Source: Mycobacterium neglectum
Lineage (GTDB): Bacteria > Actinomycetota > Actinomycetes > Mycobacteriales > Mycobacteriaceae
NCBI RefSeq assembly: GCF_002591975.1
Contig: NZ_NVQE01000001.1
Coordinates: forward strand, 186,001 to 250,000
Reading direction: 5' to 3'
DNA length: 64,000 bases
Below the pieces are notes generated by a model, which saw only the letters and a program-made list of their open reading frames with translations, was not told the origin of the DNA and ran no database searches. Below are positions 37,568-45,951 of the stretch, piece by piece; the stretch's first letter is position 1; each line of letters starts with the position of its first letter. Position numbers and translations under genes: made by a program.

Positions 37568-37966
37568 CTACCACACGTACGCGAGGACTTCGCCGCCAAC
37601 GCCCTCTCGGGCGGCCTGGCGGTCGGTCCTCAGACCCGACGACGTGGAGATGATCGCCACGCCCAGACCGCCGAGCACGCGCGGCAGATTGGTGGACTTC
37701 GCGTAGACACGCAGACCGGGCTTGCTCACCCGGCGCAGCCCCGCGATGCTGCGTTCACGGCTCGGACCGTATTTCAGTTGCACCACAAGCGACTTGCCCA
37801 CCCGGGCATCCTCGGTGTGGTAGTCGGTGATGTAACCCTCGCGCTTGAGGATCTCGGCGATGTTGGCCTTGATCTTGCTGTGCGGCAGGGACACCTCATC
37901 GTGATACGCCGAATTGGCGTTGCGCAGACGTGTCAAGAAGTCTGCGATCGGATCCGTCATGGTCAT
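37568..37966 (-). CDS. rpsH: 30S ribosomal protein S8
   Basis: A 132-residue protein starting [17 protein letters not shown] and ending in the S8 signature [21 protein letters not shown] 124-nt gap to rpsN is the longest inside the spc operon. It contains an AACC-A5-GGTT hairpin and one copy of a 22-bp dispersed repeat. An internal promoter or S8 feedback site there is possible but unproven. Confidence 0.95.
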   Translation of the reverse strand: MTMTDPIADFLTRLRNANSAYHDEVSLPHSKIKANIAEILKREGYITDYHTEDARVGKSLVVQLKYGPSRERSIAGLRRVSKPGLRVYAKSTNLPRVLGGLGVAIISTSSGLRTDRQAAREGVGGEVLAYVW

Positions 37967-38070
37967 GACAGCCGGTTCACCTTCCTCGCGGCGGTTCCCA
38001 CTGGGTTAATCCCTTTGGGGCCTACCGCAACCTTTTTGGTTAGTAGTTGTTGGGCTGACTAGGGCTTAGC

Positions 38071-38092
38071 GCTCTTCGCGCAAGCGCTCATC
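38071..38092 (-). repeat. 22-bp dispersed repeat, copy A
   Basis: On the minus strand it runs from GATGAGCGCT to GCGAAGAGC, directly at the rpsN stop codon. An identical 22-bp copy lies in opposite orientation at 39629-39650, upstream of rplN. Confidence 0.7.
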
Positions 38093-38276
38093 ACCAGCTG
38101 GACTTCTGCACACCCGGCAGTTCGCCGGCGTGCGCCATTTCACGCAGGCAGATGCGGCAGAGCCCGAACTTGCGGTAAACCGCGTGTGGGCGTCCGCACC
38201 TGTTGCATCGGGTGTACCCGCGCACCTTGAACTTGGGCTTCTTATTGGCCTTGTTGACCAGAGCCTTCTTTGCCAT
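38091..38276 (-). CDS. rpsN: 30S ribosomal protein S14, zinc type
   Basis: A 61-residue short S14 with the zinc ribbon CNRC...CRIC (residues 24-27 and 40-43), ending PGVQKSSW. This is the housekeeping zinc-containing form; mycobacteria often keep a second, zinc-free S14 elsewhere for zinc starvation. It starts 4 nt after the rplE stop. Confidence 0.95.
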   Translation of the reverse strand: MAKKALVNKANKKPKFKVRGYTRCNRCGRPHAVYRKFGLCRICLREMAHAGELPGVQKSSW

Positions 38277-38280
38277 CTGT

Positions 38281-38844
38281 TCAGTTCTCCTTGAACGGGA
38301 AGCCAAGTGCACGCAGCAGCGCGCGGCCTTCGTCGTCGTTCGTCGCCGAGGTGACGACGGTGATGTCCATGCCACGGGGCCGATCGATGTCGTCGATGTT
38401 GATCTCGTGGAACATCGACTGCTCGTTGAGGCCGAAGGTGTAGTTGCCGGTGCCGTCGAACTGCTTGGGGCTCAGGCCGCGGAAGTCGCGGATACGCGGC
38501 AGCGCGATCGAGGTCAGCCGATCGAGGAACTCCCACATCCGGTCACCGCGCAGCGTCACGCGCGCACCGATCGGCATGCCCTCACGCAGCTTGAACTGTG
38601 CGATGGACTTGCGGGCCTTGCGAATCTCGGGCTTCTGGCCGGTGATCAGCGCCAGGTCATTGACCGCACCGTTGATCAGCTTGGCGTCCCGGGCGGCGTC
38701 GCCGACACCCATGTTGACGACAACCTTGACCACGCCGGGGATCTGCATGACGTTGGCGTAGTTGAACTCTGATTGCAACGCGCCACGGATCTCTTCGCGG
38801 TAGCGCTGCTTGAGGCGGGGGATGGTCTTCTCAGCAGTCGTCAT
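38281..38844 (-). CDS. rplE: 50S ribosomal protein L5
   Basis: A 187-residue 5S rRNA-binding protein. Signatures are the [21 protein letters not shown] strand (written here in part: [11 protein letters not shown]) and the [20 protein letters not shown] loop. The start [11 protein letters not shown] fits homologues; longer in-frame readings upstream overlap rplX and are rejected. Confidence 0.95.
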   Translation of the reverse strand: MTTAEKTIPRLKQRYREEIRGALQSEFNYANVMQIPGVVKVVVNMGVGDAARDAKLINGAVNDLALITGQKPEIRKARKSIAQFKLREGMPIGARVTLRGDRMWEFLDRLTSIALPRIRDFRGLSPKQFDGTGNYTFGLNEQSMFHEINIDDIDRPRGMDITVVTSATNDDEGRALLRALGFPFKEN

Positions 38845-38845
38845 C

Positions 38846-39163
38846 TCAGATGTCCTTGCCGTTGGTCTTGGCGATGCGGACCTTCTTGCCGCTTTCTTCA
38901 TCCGTGCGGTACGTGACGCGGGTCGGCTTGCCGTCGGAGTCGACGACCATCACGTTGCTCACGTGGATCGGCGCCTCCTGCGTGACGATGCCGCCGGACT
39001 GCGCGCCGCGCTCGTTGCGTGAGATCGCGGTGTGCTTCTTGATCCGGTTGACGCCCTCGACGAGGATCTTGTCCCTGGTCGGATAGGCCTGCAGCACCTT
39101 GCCCTTGGCGCCCTTGTCTTTACCGGAGACAACCAGAACGGTATCGCCCTTGTGGACCTTCAT
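38846..39163 (-). CDS. rplX: 50S ribosomal protein L24
   Basis: A 105-residue protein beginning [18 protein letters not shown], the KOW motif of L24. It starts directly next to the rplN stop (no spacer) and ends 1 nt before the rplE start. Confidence 0.95.
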   Translation of the reverse strand: MKVHKGDTVLVVSGKDKGAKGKVLQAYPTRDKILVEGVNRIKKHTAISRNERGAQSGGIVTQEAPIHVSNVMVVDSDGKPTRVTYRTDEESGKKVRIAKTNGKDI

Positions 39164-39532
39164 TTACAACACCTCCGGAGCAAGCGAGACGATCTTCATG
39201 AAGCGCTTCTCGCGCAGTTCACGGCCGACCGGGCCGAAGATGCGCGTACCGCGTGGGTCGTTGTCGGCCTTGATGATGACGGCCGCGTTCTCGTCGAACT
39301 TGATATAGCTGCCATCGGCGCGACGGCGTTCCTTGACGGTGCGCACGATGACGGCCTTGACGACCTCACCGCGCTTGACGTTGCCGCCCGGGATGGCGTC
39401 CTTCACGGTGGCCACGATGATGTCGCCGATGCCGGCATAGCGCCGCCCTGAGCCGCCGAGCACGCGGATGCACAAGATTTCCTTGGCGCCCGTGTTGTCG
39501 GCGACCTTCACCCGCGATTCCTGCTGAATCAC
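39164..39532 (-). CDS. rplN: 50S ribosomal protein L14
   Basis: A 122-residue protein starting (GTG) [18 protein letters not shown] and ending [11 protein letters not shown], which is standard L14. It is the first gene of the spc-type operon here. The S10 operon, which usually precedes it, is 14.8 kb away, so this unit needs its own promoter in the 269-nt gap upstream. Confidence 0.95.
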   Translation of the reverse strand: MIQQESRVKVADNTGAKEILCIRVLGGSGRRYAGIGDIIVATVKDAIPGGNVKRGEVVKAVIVRTVKERRRADGSYIKFDENAAVIIKADNDPRGTRIFGPVGRELREKRFMKIVSLAPEVL

Positions 39533-39628
39533 TCGAACTCCTCGACCTGGTAAATGTGTGCACGGCAGATACCGACCCGACGTGCGCGGTCTTGCTGTCA
39601 CCGAAGAGCACGCAGGGCCATCTCCTGG

Positions 39629-39650
39629 CGATGAGCGCTTGCGCGAAGAG
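39629..39650 (+). repeat. 22-bp dispersed repeat, copy B
   Basis: Same 22 bases as 38071-38092, in the opposite orientation, in the gap between rplN and the divergent methyltransferase. It has internal symmetry (AGCGCT; CTT/AAG around GCGCG), so it can fold in RNA. Confidence 0.7.
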
Positions 39651-39756
39651 CACATCAGAGCTTGGCCGAGGTCTGCCCAAGGCAACCCGTTGATTCTAGG
39701 TGACGACCTGCGAGGAACCAAATCGCCGCTGGTCGACGGAGGACCCCAAGATCACT

Positions 39757-39780
39757 GGAAGTAAGGGTACCCTAACTTCC
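39757..39780. promoter_or_regulatory. 24-bp near-perfect palindrome upstream of methyltransferase
   Basis: The arms GGAAGT-A-AGGGT and ACCCT-A-ACTTCC are symmetric at 22 of 24 positions (one A/A pair breaks it), centred on GGTACC. It ends 21 nt before the methyltransferase ATG. It is a probable repressor site (TetR-like in size). The spacing does not fit an IdeR box. Confidence 0.5.
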
Positions 39781-39801
39781 ACTGCGATCAGAGGAGTTTC
39801 A

Positions 39802-40398
39802 ATGCCCACTACCTGGCTCGACAGCGTCCTTCGCCAAACCCGGCGCGTTGGGAGCTTTCCGTATCCATATTGGGCGGCCTTTCTCCTGGACAATCCGGTC
39901 CGACGGCTGCTCGCCGACCCTGCCGACCTCGCCGCTGCGCTCGAGCTGGCCGGCTCCGAAACAGTCCTGGAGCTCGGACCCGGATCCGGGTTCTTCAGCA
40001 GGGAGGTCGCGGGCCGCCTGCCCCGCGGCCGACTGGAGTTGTTCGACATCCAGCCCGAGATGCTGGCCAAGGCGCGCCGCAAGCTCGACGGCGCCGGTCA
40101 TCAGAACGTCGGATTCAACAGCGGTGACGCCGGCGCGGGACTGCCGTTCGAAGACGACACGTTCGACGTCGCGTACTCGGTCAGCGTCATCGGGGAGGTC
40201 CCCGACAAACCGTCGTGCCTGCGGTCGCTGGCGCGCGTGATCAAACCCGGCGGACTACTGGTCTTCATGGAGGGGTTCCCCGACCCGGACCGGCTCGACG
40301 CCAACGAACTCCGCGGTCTGGCCGAACCCGAGGGTTTCCGCCTGCGCGATGCCGGCGGGACGATCGTGCGCGACATCGTGCGCTTCGAGAACGCCTGA
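39802..40398 (+). CDS. Class I SAM-dependent methyltransferase
   Basis: A 198-residue methyltransferase (Methyltransf_11/25 type). It has motif I VLELGPGSGFFSREVA, acidic LELFDIQPEM, the motif around DDTFDVAYSVSVIGEVPD and LARVIKPGGLLVFMEG. GAGGAG lies 5 nt before the ATG. It is divergent from rplN and convergent with the sulfatase maturase. The substrate is unknown; the palindrome upstream suggests its own regulation. Confidence 0.85.
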   Translation: MPTTWLDSVLRQTRRVGSFPYPYWAAFLLDNPVRRLLADPADLAAALELAGSETVLELGPGSGFFSREVAGRLPRGRLELFDIQPEMLAKARRKLDGAGHQNVGFNSGDAGAGLPFEDDTFDVAYSVSVIGEVPDKPSCLRSLARVIKPGGLLVFMEGFPDPDRLDANELRGLAEPEGFRLRDAGGTIVRDIVRFENA

Positions 40399-40413
40399 CA
40401 TTCCGATCCGTCC

Positions 40414-41292
40414 CTAGACGTCGGCCACGCAACGGAACCCGATATGGGTGGTCGCGCTGTCCTGCGACTGCGGCGAACGTGCCGCAGGCCGGTAGCGGTG
40501 GCAGTACTCCGGTGCACACAGGTGCGATCCGCCCTTGAGGGCCTGGTTCACGGCAGGGTTCGCCGTCGTGGGCGGGGTACAACAGCCCTTGTTCTCGTCG
40601 AGCCGGTGCTGCGCCGCGAATTCCGTGGTCGTCCACTCCCACACGTTGCCGATCATGTCGACCAGACCGAAGGCGTTGGCTTCGAAGGTGCCGACGGGCG
40701 ATGTGCCGGTCCAGCCGGCCGCACCCTCGTTGAGATAGGGAAAGCGGCCCTGCCATGTGTTTGCCATCAGCCGACCCTCGGGCGTCGCATCCTCACCCCA
40801 CGGGTAGGTGGTGGTGACGCCCGCGCGTGCGGCGTACTCCCATTCCGCTTCCGTCGGCAGCCGGCGGCCGGCCCACCGCGCGTAGGCCGCGGCGTCGGGG
40901 TAGGCGACCTGCACCACCGGATGATCGAGTCTGTCGTCGATCCCGCTGTCCACTCCGAACGGCCGACGCCAGTTCGCCCCGGGCTCCCACTTCCACCACT
41001 GCCGCCAGTCCCGAAGGTCCACCGGACCGCTCGTCGGCTGGAATACCAACGCACCCGGCACCAAATCCTCCGGTGCCACACCCGGATAGAGCGCAGGGTC
41101 CATCGGCTGCTCGGCAACGGTGAGATAGCCGGTGGCATCGACGAATTCGGCAAACTGCGCGTTGGTCACGGGATGGCGTTCGACGGCGATCGCGGCGACG
41201 GTCGCGGTGTGCGCCGGCGCCTCTTCCGGATAGAACTGCGTCGAGCCCATGCGAAATGACCCGCCGTCAAGCTCGACGAGCTGGGTGAGCAT
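40414..41292 (-). CDS. Formylglycine-generating enzyme (sulfatase maturase)
   Basis: A 292-residue FGE/SUMF1 protein that converts the sulfatase active-site Cys to formylglycine using copper and oxygen. The catalytic Cys259 and Cys264 lie in GGSHLCAPEYCHRYRPAAR, and the conserved RLPTEAEWEYAAR and MIGNVWEWTT blocks are present. It is the third gene of the minus-strand run sulfatase-lipoprotein-FGE, separated from the lipoprotein gene by 3 nt. The equivalent in M. tuberculosis is Rv0712 beside atsA. Confidence 0.92.
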   Translation of the reverse strand: MLTQLVELDGGSFRMGSTQFYPEEAPAHTATVAAIAVERHPVTNAQFAEFVDATGYLTVAEQPMDPALYPGVAPEDLVPGALVFQPTSGPVDLRDWRQWWKWEPGANWRRPFGVDSGIDDRLDHPVVQVAYPDAAAYARWAGRRLPTEAEWEYAARAGVTTTYPWGEDATPEGRLMANTWQGRFPYLNEGAAGWTGTSPVGTFEANAFGLVDMIGNVWEWTTTEFAAQHRLDENKGCCTPPTTANPAVNQALKGGSHLCAPEYCHRYRPAARSPQSQDSATTHIGFRCVADV

Positions 41293-41295
41293 GAA

Positions 41296-42012
41296 TCAAG
41301 GGATTTCGATGGCGAAGTCGTCCATCATCGGGGAGGTGAACGGGTCAAAATCCGCACTGCCCTGCGGACCCTGCACGTGCACCACGACCAGGTAGTCGCC
41401 GGAGTTCGTCCAGACGTGAGCGACCCGGTCGCCGAACTCCACCGCCTGCTCGGGGGTGTCAGCCCACGAACCGAGCAGCTTCTGACCGCTGTATCCGCAC
41501 AGGTCGGCGGGCAGGACGCTGACGCTGCTGATGGGCGACGCCGCCATCGCCTCGTCGGCGTACTGCTTGAATGCCGCCGCGGGATCCAGCGTCGTCTTGG
41601 CGATCGTGACCGTTGCCGAGATCCCGTCCGGCCCGGTCAGATTCGCGCCGACGTCACCGTCGCCTTGCGTCGTCGACCAGCCGGGTGGCAGCGCCACGGT
41701 GATTACCGGAGCCCCAGGATCCGCAACCGCTGCCGTCACACCCTCCGACGAAGGATCCGGCAGGGCACAGGTCACCGTCCCGGGGGCCACCGCGGTGCGT
41801 GTGGTGGGCAGGACGCCGGGTTCGGTGAGTTCGGCCTCCGGGGTCGGGATGGTCTTCGTTGTCTGCGTTGACGTCGCGATCGTCGACGGTGTCGACTCCG
41901 CGACCGACTCCACGGCGTCGGCGACGGGTTCGCCTTCACTGGCCTTGCCGCAGGCCGACACCAGCACGGTTGTCAGGCACAGTGCGGCGATCGCCGCCGA
42001 TCGAGTTCTCAT
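41296..42012 (-). CDS. Putative lipoprotein of the sulfatase locus
   Basis: A 238-residue exported protein with lipobox LVSAC (Cys21), a Thr/Pro/Glu-rich low-complexity linker (about residues 25-75) and a globular domain. The domain resembles the mycobacterial LpqN/LpqT-type fold (VALPPGWSTTQGDG, then LTGPDG). Its function is unknown. It lies between the sulfatase and its maturase, so a role in substrate handling at the membrane is possible. The ATG lies at the edge of a 26-bp tandem repeat, which supplies its ribosome-binding site (GAAGGA). Confidence 0.7.
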   Translation of the reverse strand: MRTRSAAIAALCLTTVLVSACGKASEGEPVADAVESVAESTPSTIATSTQTTKTIPTPEAELTEPGVLPTTRTAVAPGTVTCALPDPSSEGVTAAVADPGAPVITVALPPGWSTTQGDGDVGANLTGPDGISATVTIAKTTLDPAAAFKQYADEAMAASPISSVSVLPADLCGYSGQKLLGSWADTPEQAVEFGDRVAHVWTNSGDYLVVVHVQGPQGSADFDPFTSPMMDDFAIEIP

Positions 42013-42106
42013 CGCTTCAGTCCTTCGCCTCGGTCAATCGCTTCAGTCCTTCGCCTCTGTAAATCGCTTCAGTCCTTCGCCTCTGTAAATCGCTTCAGTC
42101 CTTCGC
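42011..42106 (-). repeat. 26-bp minisatellite (3.7 copies) between sulfatase and lipoprotein genes
   Basis: Units start at 42011, 42037, 42063 and 42089 with a strict 26-bp period; the last is 18 bp long. Each begins ATCGCTTCAGTCCTTCGC on the plus strand. In coding sense every unit repeats the sulfatase end (a GAAGGAC-TGA stop) and a GAAGGA ribosome-binding site. It is VNTR-like, so copy number may vary between strains. Confidence 0.9.
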
Positions 42107-44446
42107 AAAAGCGCGCGCGAACTCGCGCTCCAGATCCGCATACGGCTGACCGGACACATTGACGTTCACCTGAGCGATAGTGCCACCTGTGAACGCGAAC
42201 GGGGCCCTATATGCCCGCGATACCGGCGATCCGGTGTTGCGGCCGACGCTCAGGGTGGCTCCTGCGAGTCCGAAGGTCCCCGGGTGGATTCTGATGTCCG
42301 CTCGGGACGCGACCTCGGTGCCGTCGATGTAGAGCGCCGCATCGCCCAGCGGCGTATGGCTGCCCTCGACCGTTCCGGTCCGCGTGTAGGCGACACCGAA
42401 CGTGTGCTTTCCCACCGGGACTGCTTCCGGTGACGACAGCTCCTGCTCCTCCTCGCCGAGGAAGTTGTAGATGTAGTGCAGCCGCCCGTCCTGCATGAAG
42501 AGGACGTGCCCGCCGTGTGCGCCGCCGTGCTTGAACAAAACTCCTTCCGCGTCGGCGCGCTCGATCGTCACCTCGACCATCACCACGAACGAGCGCCCCT
42601 GGATCTCCGCAGCCGCTCCCATCCCGACGTCGGCGGTGCCGGGATAGTAGAAGTACGACTCGCGGGCACCGGTCAGGTATGGCCGCCACCGTGACAGGGT
42701 CTCGAGGATGTTCAGGTCCGACAACGGCAGGCCGTTGTACTTCTCGGCCTCGCTGAACCATATGGACTTGAGTTCTTCGAGCTTGTCGGCGTTCTCCGCA
42801 GCGACATCATGGCATTGGCTGCGGTCAGCCTCGATGTGGAACAGTTCCCAGCGGTCCTTGTCGAAGTTCGACCAACCGGCAGGTGACGCCGCATGCACGG
42901 TGTTGGCGAACCAACCCTCGTGCCAGATGCCGCGGGTGCCCAGCATCGCGTAGAACTGGGTGTCCTTACCCGTCGCAGCCTCCGGATCATCAAGGGCCAC
43001 TTTGAAACTGACGCCGTCGAGCGGCTTCTGGGCGTAGCCCTTCACGGTCTCGGGCGGATCGATACCGAGCAGCTCGTACACCGTCGGGGTGATATCGCAG
43101 ACGTTCACGTAGTTGTCGCGCACCTCACCATGGGCGGCGATGCCCGCCGGCCAGGAGATGATCGCGGTGTCGGCGATGCCACCCTCGTGCGACGCGTAGC
43201 GTTTGTACAACTTGTAGGGCGTGTTGAAGGCCATCGCCCAGCCGATCGGATAGTGGTTGTAGGTCTCGGGCCCACCCAGGTTGTCCATGAACCGCAGGCC
43301 CTCTTCCACGGTGTCGACGTATCCGTTGAAGAACTTGACCTCGTTGACCGATCCGTTCGGTCCACCCTCGCCGCTGGCACCATTGTCCGAGATGACCACG
43401 ATGATGGTGTTGTCCAGTTGGCCGGACTCCTCCAAATAGTCCAGGATGCGGCCGATTTGGGCGTCCGTGTAGCTCAGGAAGCCGGCGAACACCTCGGCCA
43501 TCCGGGAGAACAACCGCTTGTCGTCGTCGGCGAGCGAGTCCCATGGCCGCACGGTGTCCTGCACGGGCCACGGTTCCCCATTGGGCCCCTTGACATCCGC
43601 ATACGGGTTGATCGGTGATAGCTCGGTGTCTGCCGGGACGATGCCGAGACGTTTCTGGTTCTCCAGCACGACCTCGCGGTAGCGCTCGTAGCCCATGTCG
43701 AACGTGCCCGCGTACCTGTCTGCCCACTCCTTGAAGACGTGATGCGGCGCATGGCCTGCGCCGGGACAGACATAGGAGAACCACGGCTTTTCGGGGGCGA
43801 TCACCTTGGCGTCGCGGATGAATTCGATTGTCTTGTCGGCGATGTCCTTCGACAGGTGGTAGCCGTCCTCGGGCAGCCCTGGCGGTGCGACGGGATGATT
43901 GTCATAGACGAGTTCGGGATACCACTGGTCGGTCTCGCCGCCCATGAAGCCGTAGAACCGTTCGAATCCTCGCGATAGCGGCCAATGTCGTTTGGTGGAT
44001 GCGAGATTGGATTCCTCCAGCGGAGTCAGATGCCACTTGCCGATGCAATAGGTGTTGTAACCGTTTTCGGCGAGGACTTCCGAAAGCAGCGCGGTGTCGT
44101 TGGGGATGCGTCCGTTGCAGCCCGGGAATCCGTCGGTGAACTCCTCGATCGTCGCCATGCCGACCGTGGTGGCATTGCGCCCTGTCAGCAGTGACGCCCG
44201 CGTGGGCGAGCACAGCGCGGTGGTGTGGAACTGCGAGAGCCGGACACCGCGCTCGGCGATGCGGCTCATCGTCGGCATCTGAACCAGACCGCCGAAGCAG
44301 TCCCAGGTCGCGATGCCGGTGTCATCCCACACGAGGTACAGAACGTTGGGTGCATCTTCGGGCGCGGTCGGTGCGGCGTAGGGACCCCAATCCGGTTCCG
44401 AATCCCGGATGTCGAGTTCGATCCTGCCGTTGAATTCCGTCGCCAT
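42095..44446 (-). CDS. atsA: Arylsulfatase, type I (formylglycine)
   Basis: A 783-residue alkaline-phosphatase-superfamily sulfatase. Metal Asp41-Asp42 are in YLVWDDTGIATWD. The maturation motif is Cys79-Ser-Pro-Thr-Arg83 (ALCSPTRASLLTGRN), with the Cys to be converted to formylglycine. Further residues are KWHLTP and VISDNGASGEGG. It has no signal peptide and is probably cytoplasmic. The C-terminal 180 residues form a lectin-like beta domain. Length and position match AtsA (Rv0711) of M. tuberculosis. Its last codons lie in the 26-bp repeat. Confidence 0.93.
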   Translation of the reverse strand: MATEFNGRIELDIRDSEPDWGPYAAPTAPEDAPNVLYLVWDDTGIATWDCFGGLVQMPTMSRIAERGVRLSQFHTTALCSPTRASLLTGRNATTVGMATIEEFTDGFPGCNGRIPNDTALLSEVLAENGYNTYCIGKWHLTPLEESNLASTKRHWPLSRGFERFYGFMGGETDQWYPELVYDNHPVAPPGLPEDGYHLSKDIADKTIEFIRDAKVIAPEKPWFSYVCPGAGHAPHHVFKEWADRYAGTFDMGYERYREVVLENQKRLGIVPADTELSPINPYADVKGPNGEPWPVQDTVRPWDSLADDDKRLFSRMAEVFAGFLSYTDAQIGRILDYLEESGQLDNTIIVVISDNGASGEGGPNGSVNEVKFFNGYVDTVEEGLRFMDNLGGPETYNHYPIGWAMAFNTPYKLYKRYASHEGGIADTAIISWPAGIAAHGEVRDNYVNVCDITPTVYELLGIDPPETVKGYAQKPLDGVSFKVALDDPEAATGKDTQFYAMLGTRGIWHEGWFANTVHAASPAGWSNFDKDRWELFHIEADRSQCHDVAAENADKLEELKSIWFSEAEKYNGLPLSDLNILETLSRWRPYLTGARESYFYYPGTADVGMGAAAEIQGRSFVVMVEVTIERADAEGVLFKHGGAHGGHVLFMQDGRLHYIYNFLGEEEQELSSPEAVPVGKHTFGVAYTRTGTVEGSHTPLGDAALYIDGTEVASRADIRIHPGTFGLAGATLSVGRNTGSPVSRAYRAPFAFTGGTIAQVNVNVSGQPYADLEREFARAFAKD

Positions 44447-44500
44447 CGCCGCCTCGTCCCGGTTCGCTGATCGCCGCGTGCTCGACGATCGCCGTGGAGA

Positions 44501-45184
44501 TTACCCCGGTGATATGAGCTCAGACTGAGAAATCGGCGATGGTGGCGCTCCTCGCTTGCGGGTCAGCCACCACTGCACCGAGGCCAACGGAATCGTCCAA
44601 CCCAGCCACGCACCCAGGCCGGCCACGAACCAGAGGTAGTGTTCCTCGTTACCGCCAAAGATACTGTCCTGCAACGGCTGCAGCGAAATGAACAACACCG
44701 GTGTCCAGATCCGGTTGGTGATCGTCGACAGCGCAACGGTGGCGCTGCGCACCATATGGACGCGGTGGTCGGCGAAGCGCCGCTGTCGCGCCGCGGCGAA
44801 CCCGTTGATGGTGAACCACAACCACACCGCACCCAACAGCACATTGCTGACCGCCAGCAGTGGACCGAAAGGGGTGGCGGCCCCGATCACCATCGCCAGC
44901 GTCGCGGCCGGGATCGCCGCGGCGACATAGACGCGCCCGGTGCGACGGTGCAATGCCGGGTGGCGGCTGCGCAGCCGCGGCCAGACCTGCGCGACGGCGG
45001 TGACCATGGCCACGCTGCCGAACATCACGTGGGCGACCAGCAGCGGATAGTGCCACGCAAACGTCGCGGGGACGCGGGTGCCGCCCGTGAAGTACGGCGG
45101 CAACGAGAACAGTAGGAACGCGGCCACGATCACCGCGAGAACCGGGGTCAGCCATTTCGCGCGCGGCCGAAGTGCGTATGTCAT
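44501..45184 (-). CDS. DUF2306-type integral membrane protein
   Basis: A 227-residue protein with about six hydrophobic helices, beginning with WLTPVLAVIVAAFLLFSLP, and conserved His positions (LVAHVMFGSVAM, HRRTGRVYV, DHRVHMVRS) that may bind haem or metal. Its function is unknown. The start at 45184 is leaderless-like: TACGCT on the minus strand (45198-45193) lies 8 nt before the ATG. The ATG sits inside a TetR-type operator and the TetR gene is divergent, so this is the likely target. Confidence 0.78.
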   Translation of the reverse strand: MTYALRPRAKWLTPVLAVIVAAFLLFSLPPYFTGGTRVPATFAWHYPLLVAHVMFGSVAMVTAVAQVWPRLRSRHPALHRRTGRVYVAAAIPAATLAMVIGAATPFGPLLAVSNVLLGAVWLWFTINGFAAARQRRFADHRVHMVRSATVALSTITNRIWTPVLFISLQPLQDSIFGGNEEHYLWFVAGLGAWLGWTIPLASVQWWLTRKRGAPPSPISQSELISPG

Positions 45185-45210
45185 ACGCACAAAGCGTACG
45201 GCATACGCAC
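45172..45210. promoter_or_regulatory. Tandem TetR operators over two divergent leaderless promoters
   Basis: Operator 1 is a perfect 19-bp palindrome, GTGCGTATG-T-CATACGCAC (45172-45190). Operator 2 (45192-45210) matches it at 15 of 19 positions, with a centre spacing of 20 bp. Operator 1 covers the DUF2306 start codon and operator 2 covers its -10 (TACGCT). The TetR -10 (TATGCT, 45227-45232) lies 8 nt before the TetR ATG. Confidence 0.75.
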
Positions 45211-45240
45211 CACCCCTGCAATCGCCTATGCTGGCACCAA

Positions 45241-45942
45241 ATGAGCGATCCACTGCCCCGCGCGCTGGAGATTCTGTGGCAGGAGCCGAGTGCACCCCGA
45301 CGCTCTTCAGGGCTGAGCCGGGAACGCATCGTCACCGCGGCCGTAGAGCTGGCGGACACCGACGGCCTTGGCGCACTGTCGATGGCCCGGCTGGCCGAGC
45401 GCCTCGGCTGCGGCACGATGTCGCTGTACCGGCACGTCGCCAACAAGGACGAGTTGGTGACCTTCATGCTCTCGACGGCGCCCGGACCGCCGCCCGCGCC
45501 CGCCGATCCCGCGGATTGGCGTGGTGCGCTGACGGATTGGGCGGCGGGCCTGTGGGATATCTACCACCGGCACCCCTGGGTCCTGGCGGCCGCCGCGGCG
45601 GGCCCGCCCGCGGATCCCGGCCAGTTGGCCTGGCTCAATGCGGGGTTGGCCGCACTCGCGGGGACGGGATTGCCCGAACGCGACAAACTCGCCGCCGTGA
45701 TGGCGGTGCTGCACTTCGTTCGCGGCGCGGCGGCGTTGAACATCGAGGCGGCGCAGGTACAGGGCCCGGACTATCCGGTGCTGCTCCGGCGATTCATCGA
45801 CGCCGAACGGTTCCCGGCGCTCGCTGCGGCGCTGGAAGCCGGCGTGTTCGACACCGCCGACGAGGATCACCTGGCCGACTTCCACTCGGGACTTGGGCAG
45901 TTCCTCGACGGGGTGGATGCGAGGATGCAAGCGCAGGGTTGA
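45241..45942 (+). CDS. TetR-family transcriptional regulator
   Basis: A 233-residue regulator. The N-terminal helix-turn-helix is RIVTAAVELADTDGLGALSM with LAERLGCGTMSLYRHVANKDEL, and the C-terminal ligand domain is Ala/Pro-rich. The start is leaderless (-10 TATGCT 8 nt upstream). It probably represses itself and the divergent DUF2306 gene through the two operators between them. The glucose-6-phosphate dehydrogenase gene follows 9 nt downstream and may be co-transcribed, hence also under its control. Confidence 0.88.
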   Translation: MSDPLPRALEILWQEPSAPRRSSGLSRERIVTAAVELADTDGLGALSMARLAERLGCGTMSLYRHVANKDELVTFMLSTAPGPPPAPADPADWRGALTDWAAGLWDIYHRHPWVLAAAAAGPPADPGQLAWLNAGLAALAGTGLPERDKLAAVMAVLHFVRGAAALNIEAAQVQGPDYPVLLRRFIDAERFPALAAALEAGVFDTADEDHLADFHSGLGQFLDGVDARMQAQG

Positions 45943-45951
45943 CATGGGAGT

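Noticed and set aside
39757..39780. IdeR iron box
   Set aside because: TTAGG and its complement are present on the two sides but only 4 nt apart, whereas the IdeR box needs 9 nt between half-sites.
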